A stretch of DNA of 27,041 bases from CAZPZR01 sp964591105 (GTDB lineage Bacteria; Bacillota; Clostridia; Lachnospirales; Lachnospiraceae), in contig CAZPZR010000021.1 of assembly GCA_964591105.1 (NCBI GenBank), positions 1-27,041 of the forward strand, given 5' to 3'. Of this stretch, positions 14,252 to 21,708 are shown in pieces; position 1 is the first letter of the stretch; each line of letters begins with the position of its first letter. The notes beneath the pieces were generated by a model. It was given only the letters and a program-made list of their open reading frames with translations, was not told the origin of the DNA and did not search any database. The translations under genes and the position numbers were made by a program.

Positions 14252-15766
14252 ATGAAAAAGAGATTATTATCTTTGCTTCTTGTTGGGGTAATGTCACTTG
14301 GCCTTGTAGCATGTGGCGGCAGCAAAGAAGAATCAGGAGAACAGACTGAAACAAAAGACACATTTACTTATGCAATTCAGTCTGACACAGGAAACACATT
14401 AAACTACTTCACAACAGATACACGTGAAGGTATGTCATTTATCAAAATGATCAATGAGCCATTATTCACACTTGCAGCAGACGGAAGCTACAACTTCTAC
14501 ACAGCTGAAAGCTTTGATACAGAAGATGGTCTCACTTATACTTGTAAGTTAAAAGCTGACACAAAATGGTCAGATGGAGAAGCACTTACAGCAGATGACG
14601 TCGTGTTCACATTTGAAACATTCGCTGCACAGGATACAACAGGATCTTTCGAAGGTGTGAAATTCAATAAAGTTGATGACACAACAGTAGAATTTATTCT
14701 TGACTCTGCAGTAGCTAGTTTCCCAGAAACAGTAGCTGGTGTAAACTTATTACCAAAACACGTATTTGAAGGAAAAGATTCTTTAGATATGAACATGAAT
14801 GAAGATACAATCGTTGGTTGTGGTCCTTACATGTTTGATTCTTACGAATCTGGACAGTACTTAAAAGCTGTGAAAAACCCTAACTACGTAAATGGGGAAG
14901 CTAAGATTGGTACAGTTATCTACCAGATCTTTGAAGAAAACACAACAGCTAAAGCAGCTCTTCAGAATGAAGATGTTGATGCTTGGATCGCTACAGCAGC
15001 TGAACTGGATGGATTGGAAGACTTCACAGTTACTCCATACAGCGAAGGACGTGTTGCTTACGTTCGTCTTAACAGAGTATCTGACAACATGCAGGATGCT
15101 GATTACAGAAAAGGTATCTTCACAGCATTAAACAGAGAAGAAATCATGACTGCAGCATACAGCTCATTAGATTATGCATCAATCAGCTACTCATTCCTTC
15201 CAGCTACAAACGGATTCTACACAGAAGATCTTGAAAAATATGATCAGAACGTAGAAGCTGCAAAAGAATTAGTTGCTGGTGGAGCTACAGAATTAAGCAT
15301 TTGCTACATCGGAGATGACTCTGCTCAGACAGCTCAGGCTCAGGTAATTCAGGCTCAGTTAAAAGAAATCGGAATCGAAGTTGAACTTTGCGGTCTTGAC
15401 CAGAACGCTTACGTTGAAACAGCATATGACAACGAAGATAAGACATATGATATGTACCTTGGTGGATATATCATGACAATCGATCCAGACGGATTCAAGG
15501 GAATGTTTGGAACAGGTCAGATGATTAACTACGCAAATGATGATCTTGATGCATTATTTGAAAAAGGTATGAAAGAAACTGATACAGAAAAGAGAGCTGA
15601 AATTTACACAGAAGCTCAGCAGATGGTAGCTAACGAAGCGTTATTCTATCCATTTGGAACAAACCTTAGAATCATTGTTACAAATCCATCTCTGCAGGGA
15701 ATTGATGAAGCAGTACTTGCTCCAATTTACACATTTGAAGATATGTCACATTTATACTTTGAATAA
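14252..15766 (+). CDS. Oligo/dipeptide ABC transporter binding lipoprotein (SBP family 5)
   Basis: A 504-residue lipoprotein with an N-terminal MKKRLLSLLLVG segment and lipobox LVAC. The SBP_bac_5 blocks are in the normal order: NEPLFTLAADGSYNFYTAES, the family signature WSDGEALTADDVVFTFE, a LLPKHVFEG segment, GPYMFDSYESGQYL, then ADYRKGIFTALNREEI and a C-terminal YEDM-like tail ending at FE. It should capture peptides (possibly nickel or another ligand, as the family is broad) for the two permeases and two ATPases encoded downstream. The start is taken at 14252 rather than an in-frame ATG at 14237, because GAGGAGG lies between them and the signal peptide begins at the inner ATG. A terminator hairpin follows directly and should keep this gene more highly expressed than the rest of the operon. 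Confidence 0.94.
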   Translation: MKKRLLSLLLVGVMSLGLVACGGSKEESGEQTETKDTFTYAIQSDTGNTLNYFTTDTREGMSFIKMINEPLFTLAADGSYNFYTAESFDTEDGLTYTCKLKADTKWSDGEALTADDVVFTFETFAAQDTTGSFEGVKFNKVDDTTVEFILDSAVASFPETVAGVNLLPKHVFEGKDSLDMNMNEDTIVGCGPYMFDSYESGQYLKAVKNPNYVNGEAKIGTVIYQIFEENTTAKAALQNEDVDAWIATAAELDGLEDFTVTPYSEGRVAYVRLNRVSDNMQDADYRKGIFTALNREEIMTAAYSSLDYASISYSFLPATNGFYTEDLEKYDQNVEAAKELVAGGATELSICYIGDDSAQTAQAQVIQAQLKEIGIEVELCGLDQNAYVETAYDNEDKTYDMYLGGYIMTIDPDGFKGMFGTGQMINYANDDLDALFEKGMKETDTEKRAEIYTEAQQMVANEALFYPFGTNLRIIVTNPSLQGIDEAVLAPIYTFEDMSHLYFE

Positions 15767-15781
15767 GGTGATGATTTAAGG

Positions 15782-15808
15782 AGGGGGACAGAGATGTCCC
15801 CCTTTTTT
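15782..15808 (+). terminator. Intra-operon terminator/attenuator after the peptide-binding protein gene
   Basis: A perfect 9-bp GC-rich stem (AGGGGGACA at 15782-15790 with TGTCCCCCT at 15795-15803) has a GAGA tetraloop and T residues to 15808. Its position between binding protein and permease genes suggests partial termination. I see no convincing second promoter before 15858. Confidence 0.9.
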
Positions 15809-15857
15809 CGCTTATTACTATTCAGATACTGTAAGCTTATTCATAAGGAGAAAAGGA

Positions 15858-16808
15858 ATGATAAAATATATAGTAAAACGAATTTTACAGGCAATTCCAT
15901 TGATGATCATCATCACTGCATTGTGTTTTATCCTGATTAATCTTGCACCATACGATGCGGTGGATGCGATTACCACAGACAAAATGACAAAAGAAGAGAT
16001 TGCAGCGATTCGAGAAGATTATGGATTGAATGACCCAGTTTATGTACAGTATATTCGCTGGGTAGGAAATGTCTGTCAGGGGAAATTAGGATATTCGCTG
16101 ATTAACCACACAGATATTGCAGATGACTTGTCGGTGAAAATTCCAAATACAATAAAACTGGTACTGCCAGCGTACTTAACAGCATTTGCGCTTGCAATTT
16201 TGCTTGGGTTGATTGCTGGACACCATAAAGGAAAAATTGTAGATCGAATCATTAATACACTGGCGTCCGTTGGTTTGTCTGTTCCGACATTCTGGGTGGC
16301 TCTTTTGGCCATTTACTTCTTTGGATGCAAATTAAAATGGTTCCCAATCTTCGGAATGCATACCATTGGAGATAATTCATTTGGTGATTTTATTAATCAT
16401 TTTATTTTGCCATATTGTGTACTGATTATTGGATTCTTGCCAGATCTTGTTCGCTATGTGCGCAGCTCAACAATCAGTCAGTTGGAAGAAGATTATGTGC
16501 TTGTGCAGAGATCACTTGGCAGCAGCAAGATTGAAATTTTATTCAAGCATGTATCTCAGAATGTGTTGCTTCCATTAGTGACAAAATTGGGAATGGCTCT
16601 TCCAATGTTAGTAACTGGGGCAGTTATTACAGAGAGTGTTTTTGCATGGCCAGGAATTGGAGTATATTTTGTGACAGCAATTAAAAATCTGGATTATCCA
16701 ATCGTTATGGACATTTTGTTATTATCAGGAACATTGGTAATCGTAGGAAATCTTCTGTCTGATATTTTGTGTGCACTGATTGATCCAAGAATTCGAATTG
16801 AGGGGTAA
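15858..16808 (+). CDS. Peptide ABC transporter permease (OppB/DppB type)
   Basis: A 316-residue membrane protein with the OppB/DppB N-terminus (MIKYIVKRILQAIPLMIIIT), an external loop after helix 1 containing a DYGLNDPVYVQYIRWV block, and five further helices. The EAA coupling region is seen around YVLVQRSLGSSKIEILFKHV, and the C-terminus has the typical ITESVFAWPGIGVY. It forms one half of the channel with the next gene product. AAGGAG upstream of the ATG supports the start. It follows the terminator hairpin at 15782-15808, so its expression probably depends on read-through. Confidence 0.94.
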   Translation: MIKYIVKRILQAIPLMIIITALCFILINLAPYDAVDAITTDKMTKEEIAAIREDYGLNDPVYVQYIRWVGNVCQGKLGYSLINHTDIADDLSVKIPNTIKLVLPAYLTAFALAILLGLIAGHHKGKIVDRIINTLASVGLSVPTFWVALLAIYFFGCKLKWFPIFGMHTIGDNSFGDFINHFILPYCVLIIGFLPDLVRYVRSSTISQLEEDYVLVQRSLGSSKIEILFKHVSQNVLLPLVTKLGMALPMLVTGAVITESVFAWPGIGVYFVTAIKNLDYPIVMDILLLSGTLVIVGNLLSDILCALIDPRIRIEG

Positions 16809-16813
16809 TAGTT

Positions 16814-17665
16814 ATGAAAAATAGAAGATTTGAAATCATGAAAAATAAGTTCCTCTCAGACAAAGGAATGTGGTTAGCAGTTGGTTTCCTCGCACTGATT
16901 ATTATTGCAAGCATCGCTGTAGAATTTACAAGTTTAGATCCAGAAGCACTTGATGTAACGAAAATGTTGCAGGGACCGTCCAGTGAGCACTGGTTTGGTA
17001 CGGATGAACTTGGAAGAGATTATTTTGCACGTGTTTTATATGGGGCAAGAGTTTCTTTAATCGTTGGTGTTATGGCAATGCTCACATCGGTGATTATTGG
17101 GGTAGTTATTGGGATGATTTCCGGATATTACGGAGGAATTGTGGATAACATTTGCATGAGAGCGGTAGATGTGTTCTGTGCAATCCCTTGGATCATCATG
17201 GTAACAGTTGTAAGCTTGCTGTTTAAAAAGGGATTGTTTTCTATTATTGTGGTAATTGGATGCTTTAGCTGGATGGAAATTGCAAGACTTGTGCGTACAG
17301 AAACTTTGAGCGCAAAGAATCGAGAATATGTACAGTATGCAGAACTGATTGGTGTTCCAAGACCGAAAATCATCTTGCAGCATATTTTGCCAACAATATT
17401 TCCAATTATCATTACAGCAGCTACAAGTGCAATCGCAAATGCCATCATGGTAGAAAGTGCGATGAGTTTCCTTGGAATTGGAATTCAGCCACCGATGTCA
17501 AGCTGGGGAAGTCTGCTGCAGATAGCACAGACAAATCTTGCGAAGGCTCCTTATATGGCATTTATCCCAGGTCTTTTGATCGTATGTACTATTTGTTCAT
17601 TCAACAAGCTGGGCGATTTGCTGAGACTTTATGCAGAACCGCGTGTTACACAGGAGGAAAACTAA
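16814..17665 (+). CDS. Peptide ABC transporter permease (OppC/DppC type)
   Basis: A 283-residue permease, second half of the peptide channel. It has a short cytoplasmic N-terminus, the OppC_N helix, the family motif HWFGTDELGRDYFARVLYGA (residues ~57-76), a BPD_transp_1 domain with the EAA region YAELIGVPRPKIILQHILP, and a C-terminus with FLGIGIQPPMSSWGSLL. GAGGGG just upstream gives a ribosome site, and only 5 nt separate it from the previous stop. Its stop is one base from the next ATG, so expression is likely coupled. Confidence 0.94.
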   Translation: MKNRRFEIMKNKFLSDKGMWLAVGFLALIIIASIAVEFTSLDPEALDVTKMLQGPSSEHWFGTDELGRDYFARVLYGARVSLIVGVMAMLTSVIIGVVIGMISGYYGGIVDNICMRAVDVFCAIPWIIMVTVVSLLFKKGLFSIIVVIGCFSWMEIARLVRTETLSAKNREYVQYAELIGVPRPKIILQHILPTIFPIIITAATSAIANAIMVESAMSFLGIGIQPPMSSWGSLLQIAQTNLAKAPYMAFIPGLLIVCTICSFNKLGDLLRLYAEPRVTQEEN

Positions 17666-17666
17666 G

Positions 17667-18653
17667 ATGGGAAAACGTATATTAGAAATTAAACAAATGC
17701 GTACCTCTTTTCGCACTAGTAAAGGTCAGGTAGAAGCAATTCGCGGAATCGACCTCCACGTAGATGAAGGGGAAATCCTTGGAATCGTAGGTGAATCTGG
17801 AAGCGGAAAAAGTGTAACAATGAAAAGTGTAATGGGTTTACTTCCAGGGTATGCCAAAGTAGAGTCAGACGGAATTTTTTATAAGGATGTAAATCTTGCA
17901 GAATTATCTGAGAAAGAATTGCAGAACTATCGTGGAAATGAAATGGCAATGATTTTCCAGGATCCAATGACAGCAATGAATCCTCTGCGAAAAGTGGGAT
18001 ATCATTTGACACAGGTCATTCGTCGTTATAAAAAATGTTCCAAGGATGAAGCTGTGGAACTTGGAATTGAATTATTAGAACATGTAGGGATTCCAACTCC
18101 GGAAGCTCGTATGAAACAGTATCCACATGAGTTTAGTGGCGGAATGCGCCAGCGCGCGTTGATCGCAATGGCACTGAGCTGTGAGCCATCCTTGTTGATT
18201 GCAGATGAACCAACAACCGCTTTGGATGTGACAATTCAGGCACAAATTTTAGAGTTGCTAAAGAAACTGCACGATGAACGTAATATGTCAATTGTAATTA
18301 TTAGTCATGACATGGGTGTAATGGCAAATATGTGTGATCGAATTGCAGTTATGTATGGAGGAATCATTGTAGAAGAAGGAACGGTAGACGAAATTTTCTA
18401 TCATGCAAAACATCCATATACACAGGCACTTCTGTGTGCAATTCCACATCCAGAACATGACAAGTCAGAAAAATTATGTGGAATTGATGGAGCACCACCG
18501 TCACTTTATCATTTACCAAAAGGATGTCCATTTGCTGAGAGATGTAGCTATGCAACGGAACAGTGTGTAAATGAAATGCCAGAATTCCAGAGTTATTCTG
18601 AGACACACAAGGCAAAATGCTTTTGTGATATGTCAAAAGATGGGGGAAACTAA
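17667..18653 (+). CDS. Peptide ABC transporter ATPase (OppD/DppD type)
   Basis: A 328-residue ATPase. Walker A GESGSGKS (42-49), Q-loop Q98 in MIFQDPMTAMNP, signature FSGGMRQR (156-163), Walker B LLIADEPTTALDV (176-188) and H214 in ISHDMG are present. The C-terminal oligo_HPY region has HPYTQALLCAIP and four cysteines in GCPFAERC, EQC and KC, a pattern that in DppD/OppD homologues can hold an iron-sulfur cluster. The start is set at 17667 (AGGAGG at 17653-17658, one base after the previous stop) rather than an in-frame ATG at 17631 inside the permease gene, because the ATPase domain begins at the inner site. Confidence 0.94.
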   Translation: MGKRILEIKQMRTSFRTSKGQVEAIRGIDLHVDEGEILGIVGESGSGKSVTMKSVMGLLPGYAKVESDGIFYKDVNLAELSEKELQNYRGNEMAMIFQDPMTAMNPLRKVGYHLTQVIRRYKKCSKDEAVELGIELLEHVGIPTPEARMKQYPHEFSGGMRQRALIAMALSCEPSLLIADEPTTALDVTIQAQILELLKKLHDERNMSIVIISHDMGVMANMCDRIAVMYGGIIVEEGTVDEIFYHAKHPYTQALLCAIPHPEHDKSEKLCGIDGAPPSLYHLPKGCPFAERCSYATEQCVNEMPEFQSYSETHKAKCFCDMSKDGGN

Positions 18654-18654
18654 G

Positions 18655-19626
18655 ATGAGCCAGGAAGTATTATTAGAAGTTAAAAATTTAAAGAAGTATT
18701 TTCCAATTAAGAACTTTTTTGGAACTGTAAAAGGGGAAGTAAAAGCGGTTGATGATGTTTCATTCCAAATCTACAAGGGAGAAACATTTGGCTTGGTTGG
18801 AGAATCCGGATGTGGAAAATCTACGTTAGGACGTTGTCTCCTTCGAATGTTAGAGGTAAATGGCGGTGAAATTTGTTACCAGGGAAAGAATCTGGTTAAC
18901 ATGCCTGCAAAAGAATGGAAAGAATATCGTAAGAAACTTCAGATTATTTTTCAGGATCCATATTCAGCGTTAAATCCAAACTGGAATGTGAGAGAATTGA
19001 TTGCGGAGCCGTTGCTGACAAATGGTTCTTCCAAGGAAGAAGCAGAGGAAAGAATCAAAGAATTACTGAAAGTACTGAACATGAATGAAGAAATCATGGA
19101 AAAATTCCCATATGAATTTAGTGGAGGGCAGAGACAGAGAATCGGTGTAGCTCGCGCAGTTGCAGCGTATCCAGAATTCATTTTCTGCGATGAACCCATT
19201 TCAGCATTGGATGTATCTGTGCAGGCACAGGTAGTCAACATGCTGAAAGAACTGCAGGAAAAACTTGGGTTAACTTATTTGTTTACTGCACATGATTTAT
19301 CTATGGTTTACCATATCAGCGATCGAATTGGTGTCATGTATCTTGGAACTATGGTAGAAATTGGAACAAGCGAAGAAGTATTCGCAAATCCACTTCATCC
19401 ATACACACAGGCACTGATTTCAGCAATTCCAATTGCAGATCCAGAAGTAGGAAGAAAATCAGAACGTATTCTGATTGAAGGAGAACTTCCTAGCCCAATG
19501 AACGTGCCAAAAGGCTGCCGCTTCTGCACAAGATGTCCGAAAGCTACGGACAAGTGCCGAGAAGAAATGCCAGAATTGAGAGAAGTAAGCGAAGGACATT
19601 GCGTAGCATGTCATTATGTGAAATAA
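18655..19626 (+). CDS. Peptide ABC transporter ATPase (OppF/DppF type)
   Basis: A 323-residue ATPase partner of the preceding one. Walker A GESGCGKST (49-57), Q100 in IIFQDPYSALNP, signature FSGGQRQRIGVARA, Walker B FIFCDEPISALDVS and the switch histidine in TAHDLS are intact. The C-terminal HPYTQALISAIP and CRFCTRCPKATDKC block matches OppF/DppF with its cysteine cluster. The start at 18655 lies one base after the previous TAA, with GGGGGAA upstream. An in-frame ATG at 18571 lies inside the previous gene and would add 28 non-homologous residues. It is the last gene of the operon; two hairpins follow. Confidence 0.94.
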   Translation: MSQEVLLEVKNLKKYFPIKNFFGTVKGEVKAVDDVSFQIYKGETFGLVGESGCGKSTLGRCLLRMLEVNGGEICYQGKNLVNMPAKEWKEYRKKLQIIFQDPYSALNPNWNVRELIAEPLLTNGSSKEEAEERIKELLKVLNMNEEIMEKFPYEFSGGQRQRIGVARAVAAYPEFIFCDEPISALDVSVQAQVVNMLKELQEKLGLTYLFTAHDLSMVYHISDRIGVMYLGTMVEIGTSEEVFANPLHPYTQALISAIPIADPEVGRKSERILIEGELPSPMNVPKGCRFCTRCPKATDKCREEMPELREVSEGHCVACHYVK

Positions 19627-19630
19627 ACGA

Positions 19631-19646
19631 GAAACTAAAAAGTTTC
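19631..19646 (+). repeat. Small perfect hairpin directly after the peptide operon
   Basis: GAAACT (19631-19636) and AGTTTC (19641-19646) enclose an AAAA loop, starting 5 nt after the stop codon. Only three T follow, so it is a weak terminator on its own and may protect the mRNA 3' end. Confidence 0.5.
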
Positions 19647-19659
19647 TTTGTGCGAATGA

Positions 19660-19706
19660 AAGTATCGCCTATAACTGACGAAGTCAGTTGCGGGCGGTAC
19701 TTTTTT
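19660..19706 (+). terminator. Rho-independent terminator after the peptide operon
   Basis: An outer 10-bp stem (AAGTATCGCC at 19660-19669 with GGCGGTACTT at 19693-19702) and an inner 6-bp stem (ACTGAC at 19674-19679 with GTCAGT at 19683-19688) are separated by a small internal loop. T residues run to 19706. From here to 19795 I see only G-rich sequence without a recognisable feature. Confidence 0.88.
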
Positions 19707-19795
19707 CGCTTTAGGGGAATGGGACTGGGGGAAGAAGATTTGGATAGAAACGGAGTGTTGCGATTGCGTGAGGGAAGGGAAGCAAAGAAACTAAC

Positions 19796-19835
19796 TTAAC
19801 AAAACTTTTACAGAATCAAGATTTTAGATTTTACA
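19796..19835 (+). promoter_or_regulatory. Pho-box-like repeat upstream of pstS
   Basis: TTAACA (19796-19801) and TTTACA (19807-19812) are spaced at exactly 11 bp, and a further TTTACA lies at 19830-19835, close to two more turns away. This resembles the TT-n-ACA direct repeats bound by PhoP-type regulators in Gram-positive bacteria. The encoded regulator at 24011 is a good candidate to bind it. A TATCCTAATAACT stretch at 19845-19857 may contain the -10. One repeat position (19818) matches poorly. Confidence 0.6.
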
Positions 19836-19922
19836 TTATTCTTTTATCCTAATAACTGTGAAGAGGATAAAACATTGAGACGCACAAAGAAAGCGCGTCG
19901 GTATCAGAAAAGGAGAAAAAAT

Positions 19923-20831
19923 ATGAAATTGAAAAAGTTTATGACAGTGTTAATGTGTGCAGCTATGGTAGCAGGACTTGCAGTGGGATGTGGAAAATCT
20001 GATACAGCTTCTGATGAAGGAACAAGTACAGAAGCATGGGATTCTTCCATGGACATTACAATTGTATCAAGAGAAGATGGTTCTGGTACAAGAGGCGCAT
20101 TTATTGAACTTTTCGGAATTGAAGTAAAAGACGAAGCTGGAGAAAAAGTAGATATGACAACAGAAGAAGCTCAGATTACAAACAGCACTTCTGTTATGAA
20201 GACAACAATCGAAGGTGATGAATACGCAATTGGTTACATTTCATTAGGAGCGTTAGATGACAGCGTTAAAGCAGTGAAAATTGATGGAGCAGAAGCAACT
20301 GCAGAAAACATCAAAAATGGTTCTTACAAAGTTTCAAGACCTTTCAACATTGCAACAAAAGAAGATGCAGAAAATCCAGTAGCAGATGATTTTGTAAACT
20401 TTATCTTAAGCACAGAAGGTCAGGAAGTAGTAAGTGAAAATGGTTACATCGCATTAGATGATGTAAGTGCTTTTGAAAGCGCAATGCCAGAAGGCAAAAT
20501 TGTTGTAGGTGGTTCTTCATCAGTATCTCCAGTAATGGAAAAATTAATTGAAGCATACAAAGCAATCAATGCAAATGCAGAAATCGAATTACAGACAACA
20601 GATTCTACAACAGGTATGACATCTACAATTGATGGAAGTTACGACATTGGTATGGCATCTCGTGAATTAAAAGAAGAAGAACTTGCAGAAGGACTTGTAG
20701 GTCAGGTAATTGCAACAGATGGAATCGCAGTGATTGTAAACAAAAACAATCCAACAGATGATATGACAGTAGATCAGGTAAATACAATCTATGTTGGAAA
20801 TGCACTTACATGGGATGAGGTAGTTGAATAA
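19923..20831 (+). CDS. pstS: Phosphate-binding lipoprotein PstS, circularly permuted
   Basis: A 302-residue lipoprotein (AVGC, Cys23) encoded at the head of a complete pst cluster, so its role as the phosphate-binding component is secure. Its domain order is inverted. Residues 45-178 hold what is normally the second half: ITIVSREDGSGTRGAFIELF (45-64), AIGYISLGALDDSVKAVK (102-119), NGSYKVSRPF (132-141), FVNFILSTEGQ (157-167) and NGYI. After a linker (179-190) residues 191-300 hold the normal first half: KIVVGGSSSVSPVMEKLIEA (192-211), TTDSTTGMTSTIDGSYDIG, MASREL (244-249), IATDGIAVIVNKNNP (263-277) and VDQVNTIYVGNALTWDEV (283-300). Every phosphate-loop element is retained once. The start at 19923 has AGGAG upstream; a TTG at 19875 would add a non-homologous extension. 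The stop is one base from pstC. Confidence 0.95.
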   Translation: MKLKKFMTVLMCAAMVAGLAVGCGKSDTASDEGTSTEAWDSSMDITIVSREDGSGTRGAFIELFGIEVKDEAGEKVDMTTEEAQITNSTSVMKTTIEGDEYAIGYISLGALDDSVKAVKIDGAEATAENIKNGSYKVSRPFNIATKEDAENPVADDFVNFILSTEGQEVVSENGYIALDDVSAFESAMPEGKIVVGGSSSVSPVMEKLIEAYKAINANAEIELQTTDSTTGMTSTIDGSYDIGMASRELKEEELAEGLVGQVIATDGIAVIVNKNNPTDDMTVDQVNTIYVGNALTWDEVVE

Positions 20832-20832
20832 G

Positions 20833-21708
20833 ATGAAATCAAAAGCATGGATAGAAAAAATCATGCAGGGAGTGTTCTTCACTGCCGCCGGTACTTCGAT
20901 ACTGGCGGTAGCTCTCATTTGTATTTTTTTGTTTGCAAATGGCTTTCCTGCAATGAAAGAAATTGGATTTGTGGAATTTCTCACAGGACAGATGTGGAAA
21001 CCAAAGAATGATATTTACGGAATTTTTCCAATGATCGTTGGAAGTTTGTATGTGACGGCAGGAGCTGTACTTGTAGGTGTGCCAATTGGCTTATTTACAG
21101 CAGTGTTCATGGCGTTTTATTGCCCTGAAAAATTGTATCGTCCACTGAAGACAGCGACAGAACTTCTGGCAGGAGTTCCATCCGTTATCTTTGGTTTTTT
21201 TGGTCTGGTTGTTTTGGTTCCAATGGTTCGTGAAATTGGTAGAAGTATAGGTGTTGGAGGAAATGGAAACAGCATTGTGACTGCGTCTCTTCTCCTGGGA
21301 ATGATGATCCTCCCTACGATTATCGGACTGGCAGAATCTGCTTTGCGTGCAGTGCCAGGACAATATTATGAAGGGGCACTTGCATTAGGGGCAACAAAAG
21401 AAAGAAGTATCTTCCTAGTGGTGCTTCCAGCAGCAAAATCAGGTGTCGTTGCGGCAATTGTATTAGGAATTGGTCGTGCCATCGGTGAAACAATGGCTGT
21501 AATCATGGTAGCAGGAAATCAGGCGCGAGTGCCAAATGGTATTTTCCGAGGAGTACGTACTCTGACTGCGAACATTGTAATTGAAATGGGTTATGCAACA
21601 GGATTGCACCGAGAAGCGCTGATTGCAACAGGTGTTGTACTATTTATCTTTATTTTAATCTTAAATTTTGTGGTTGCTGTTTTGAAACGGAGGAATGAGC
21701 ATGGATAG
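20833..21708 (+). CDS. pstC: Phosphate ABC transporter permease PstC
   Basis: A 291-residue membrane protein with six helices. FGIFPMIVGSLYVTAG-type sequence (YGIFPMIVGSLYVTAGAVLV) leads into the BPD_transp_1 domain, and the EAA region reads YYEGALALGATKERSIFLVV. GRAIGETMAVIMVAGN is typical of PstC. It pairs with PstA as the phosphate channel. The start at 20833 lies one base after the pstS stop. A TTG at 20824 would be in frame but is unlikely. There is no strong Shine-Dalgarno (GAGG at 20816-20819 is distant), so coupling to pstS translation is likely. No hairpin separates it from pstS. Confidence 0.96.
   Translation: MKSKAWIEKIMQGVFFTAAGTSILAVALICIFLFANGFPAMKEIGFVEFLTGQMWKPKNDIYGIFPMIVGSLYVTAGAVLVGVPIGLFTAVFMAFYCPEKLYRPLKTATELLAGVPSVIFGFFGLVVLVPMVREIGRSIGVGGNGNSIVTASLLLGMMILPTIIGLAESALRAVPGQYYEGALALGATKERSIFLVVLPAAKSGVVAAIVLGIGRAIGETMAVIMVAGNQARVPNGIFRGVRTLTANIVIEMGYATGLHREALIATGVVLFIFILILNFVVAVLKRRNEHG

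Noticed and set aside
19533..19799. Open reading frame of 88 codons spanning the end of the second peptide ATPase gene and the terminator
   Set aside because: It starts within the ATPase gene in another frame, runs through a clear terminator hairpin and has a low-complexity charged sequence with no ribosome site.
19875..20831. PstS read as two fused or partial binding-protein fragments
   Set aside because: Each canonical block appears exactly once and together they make one complete domain of normal length, so a rotation explains it better than fusion of fragments.
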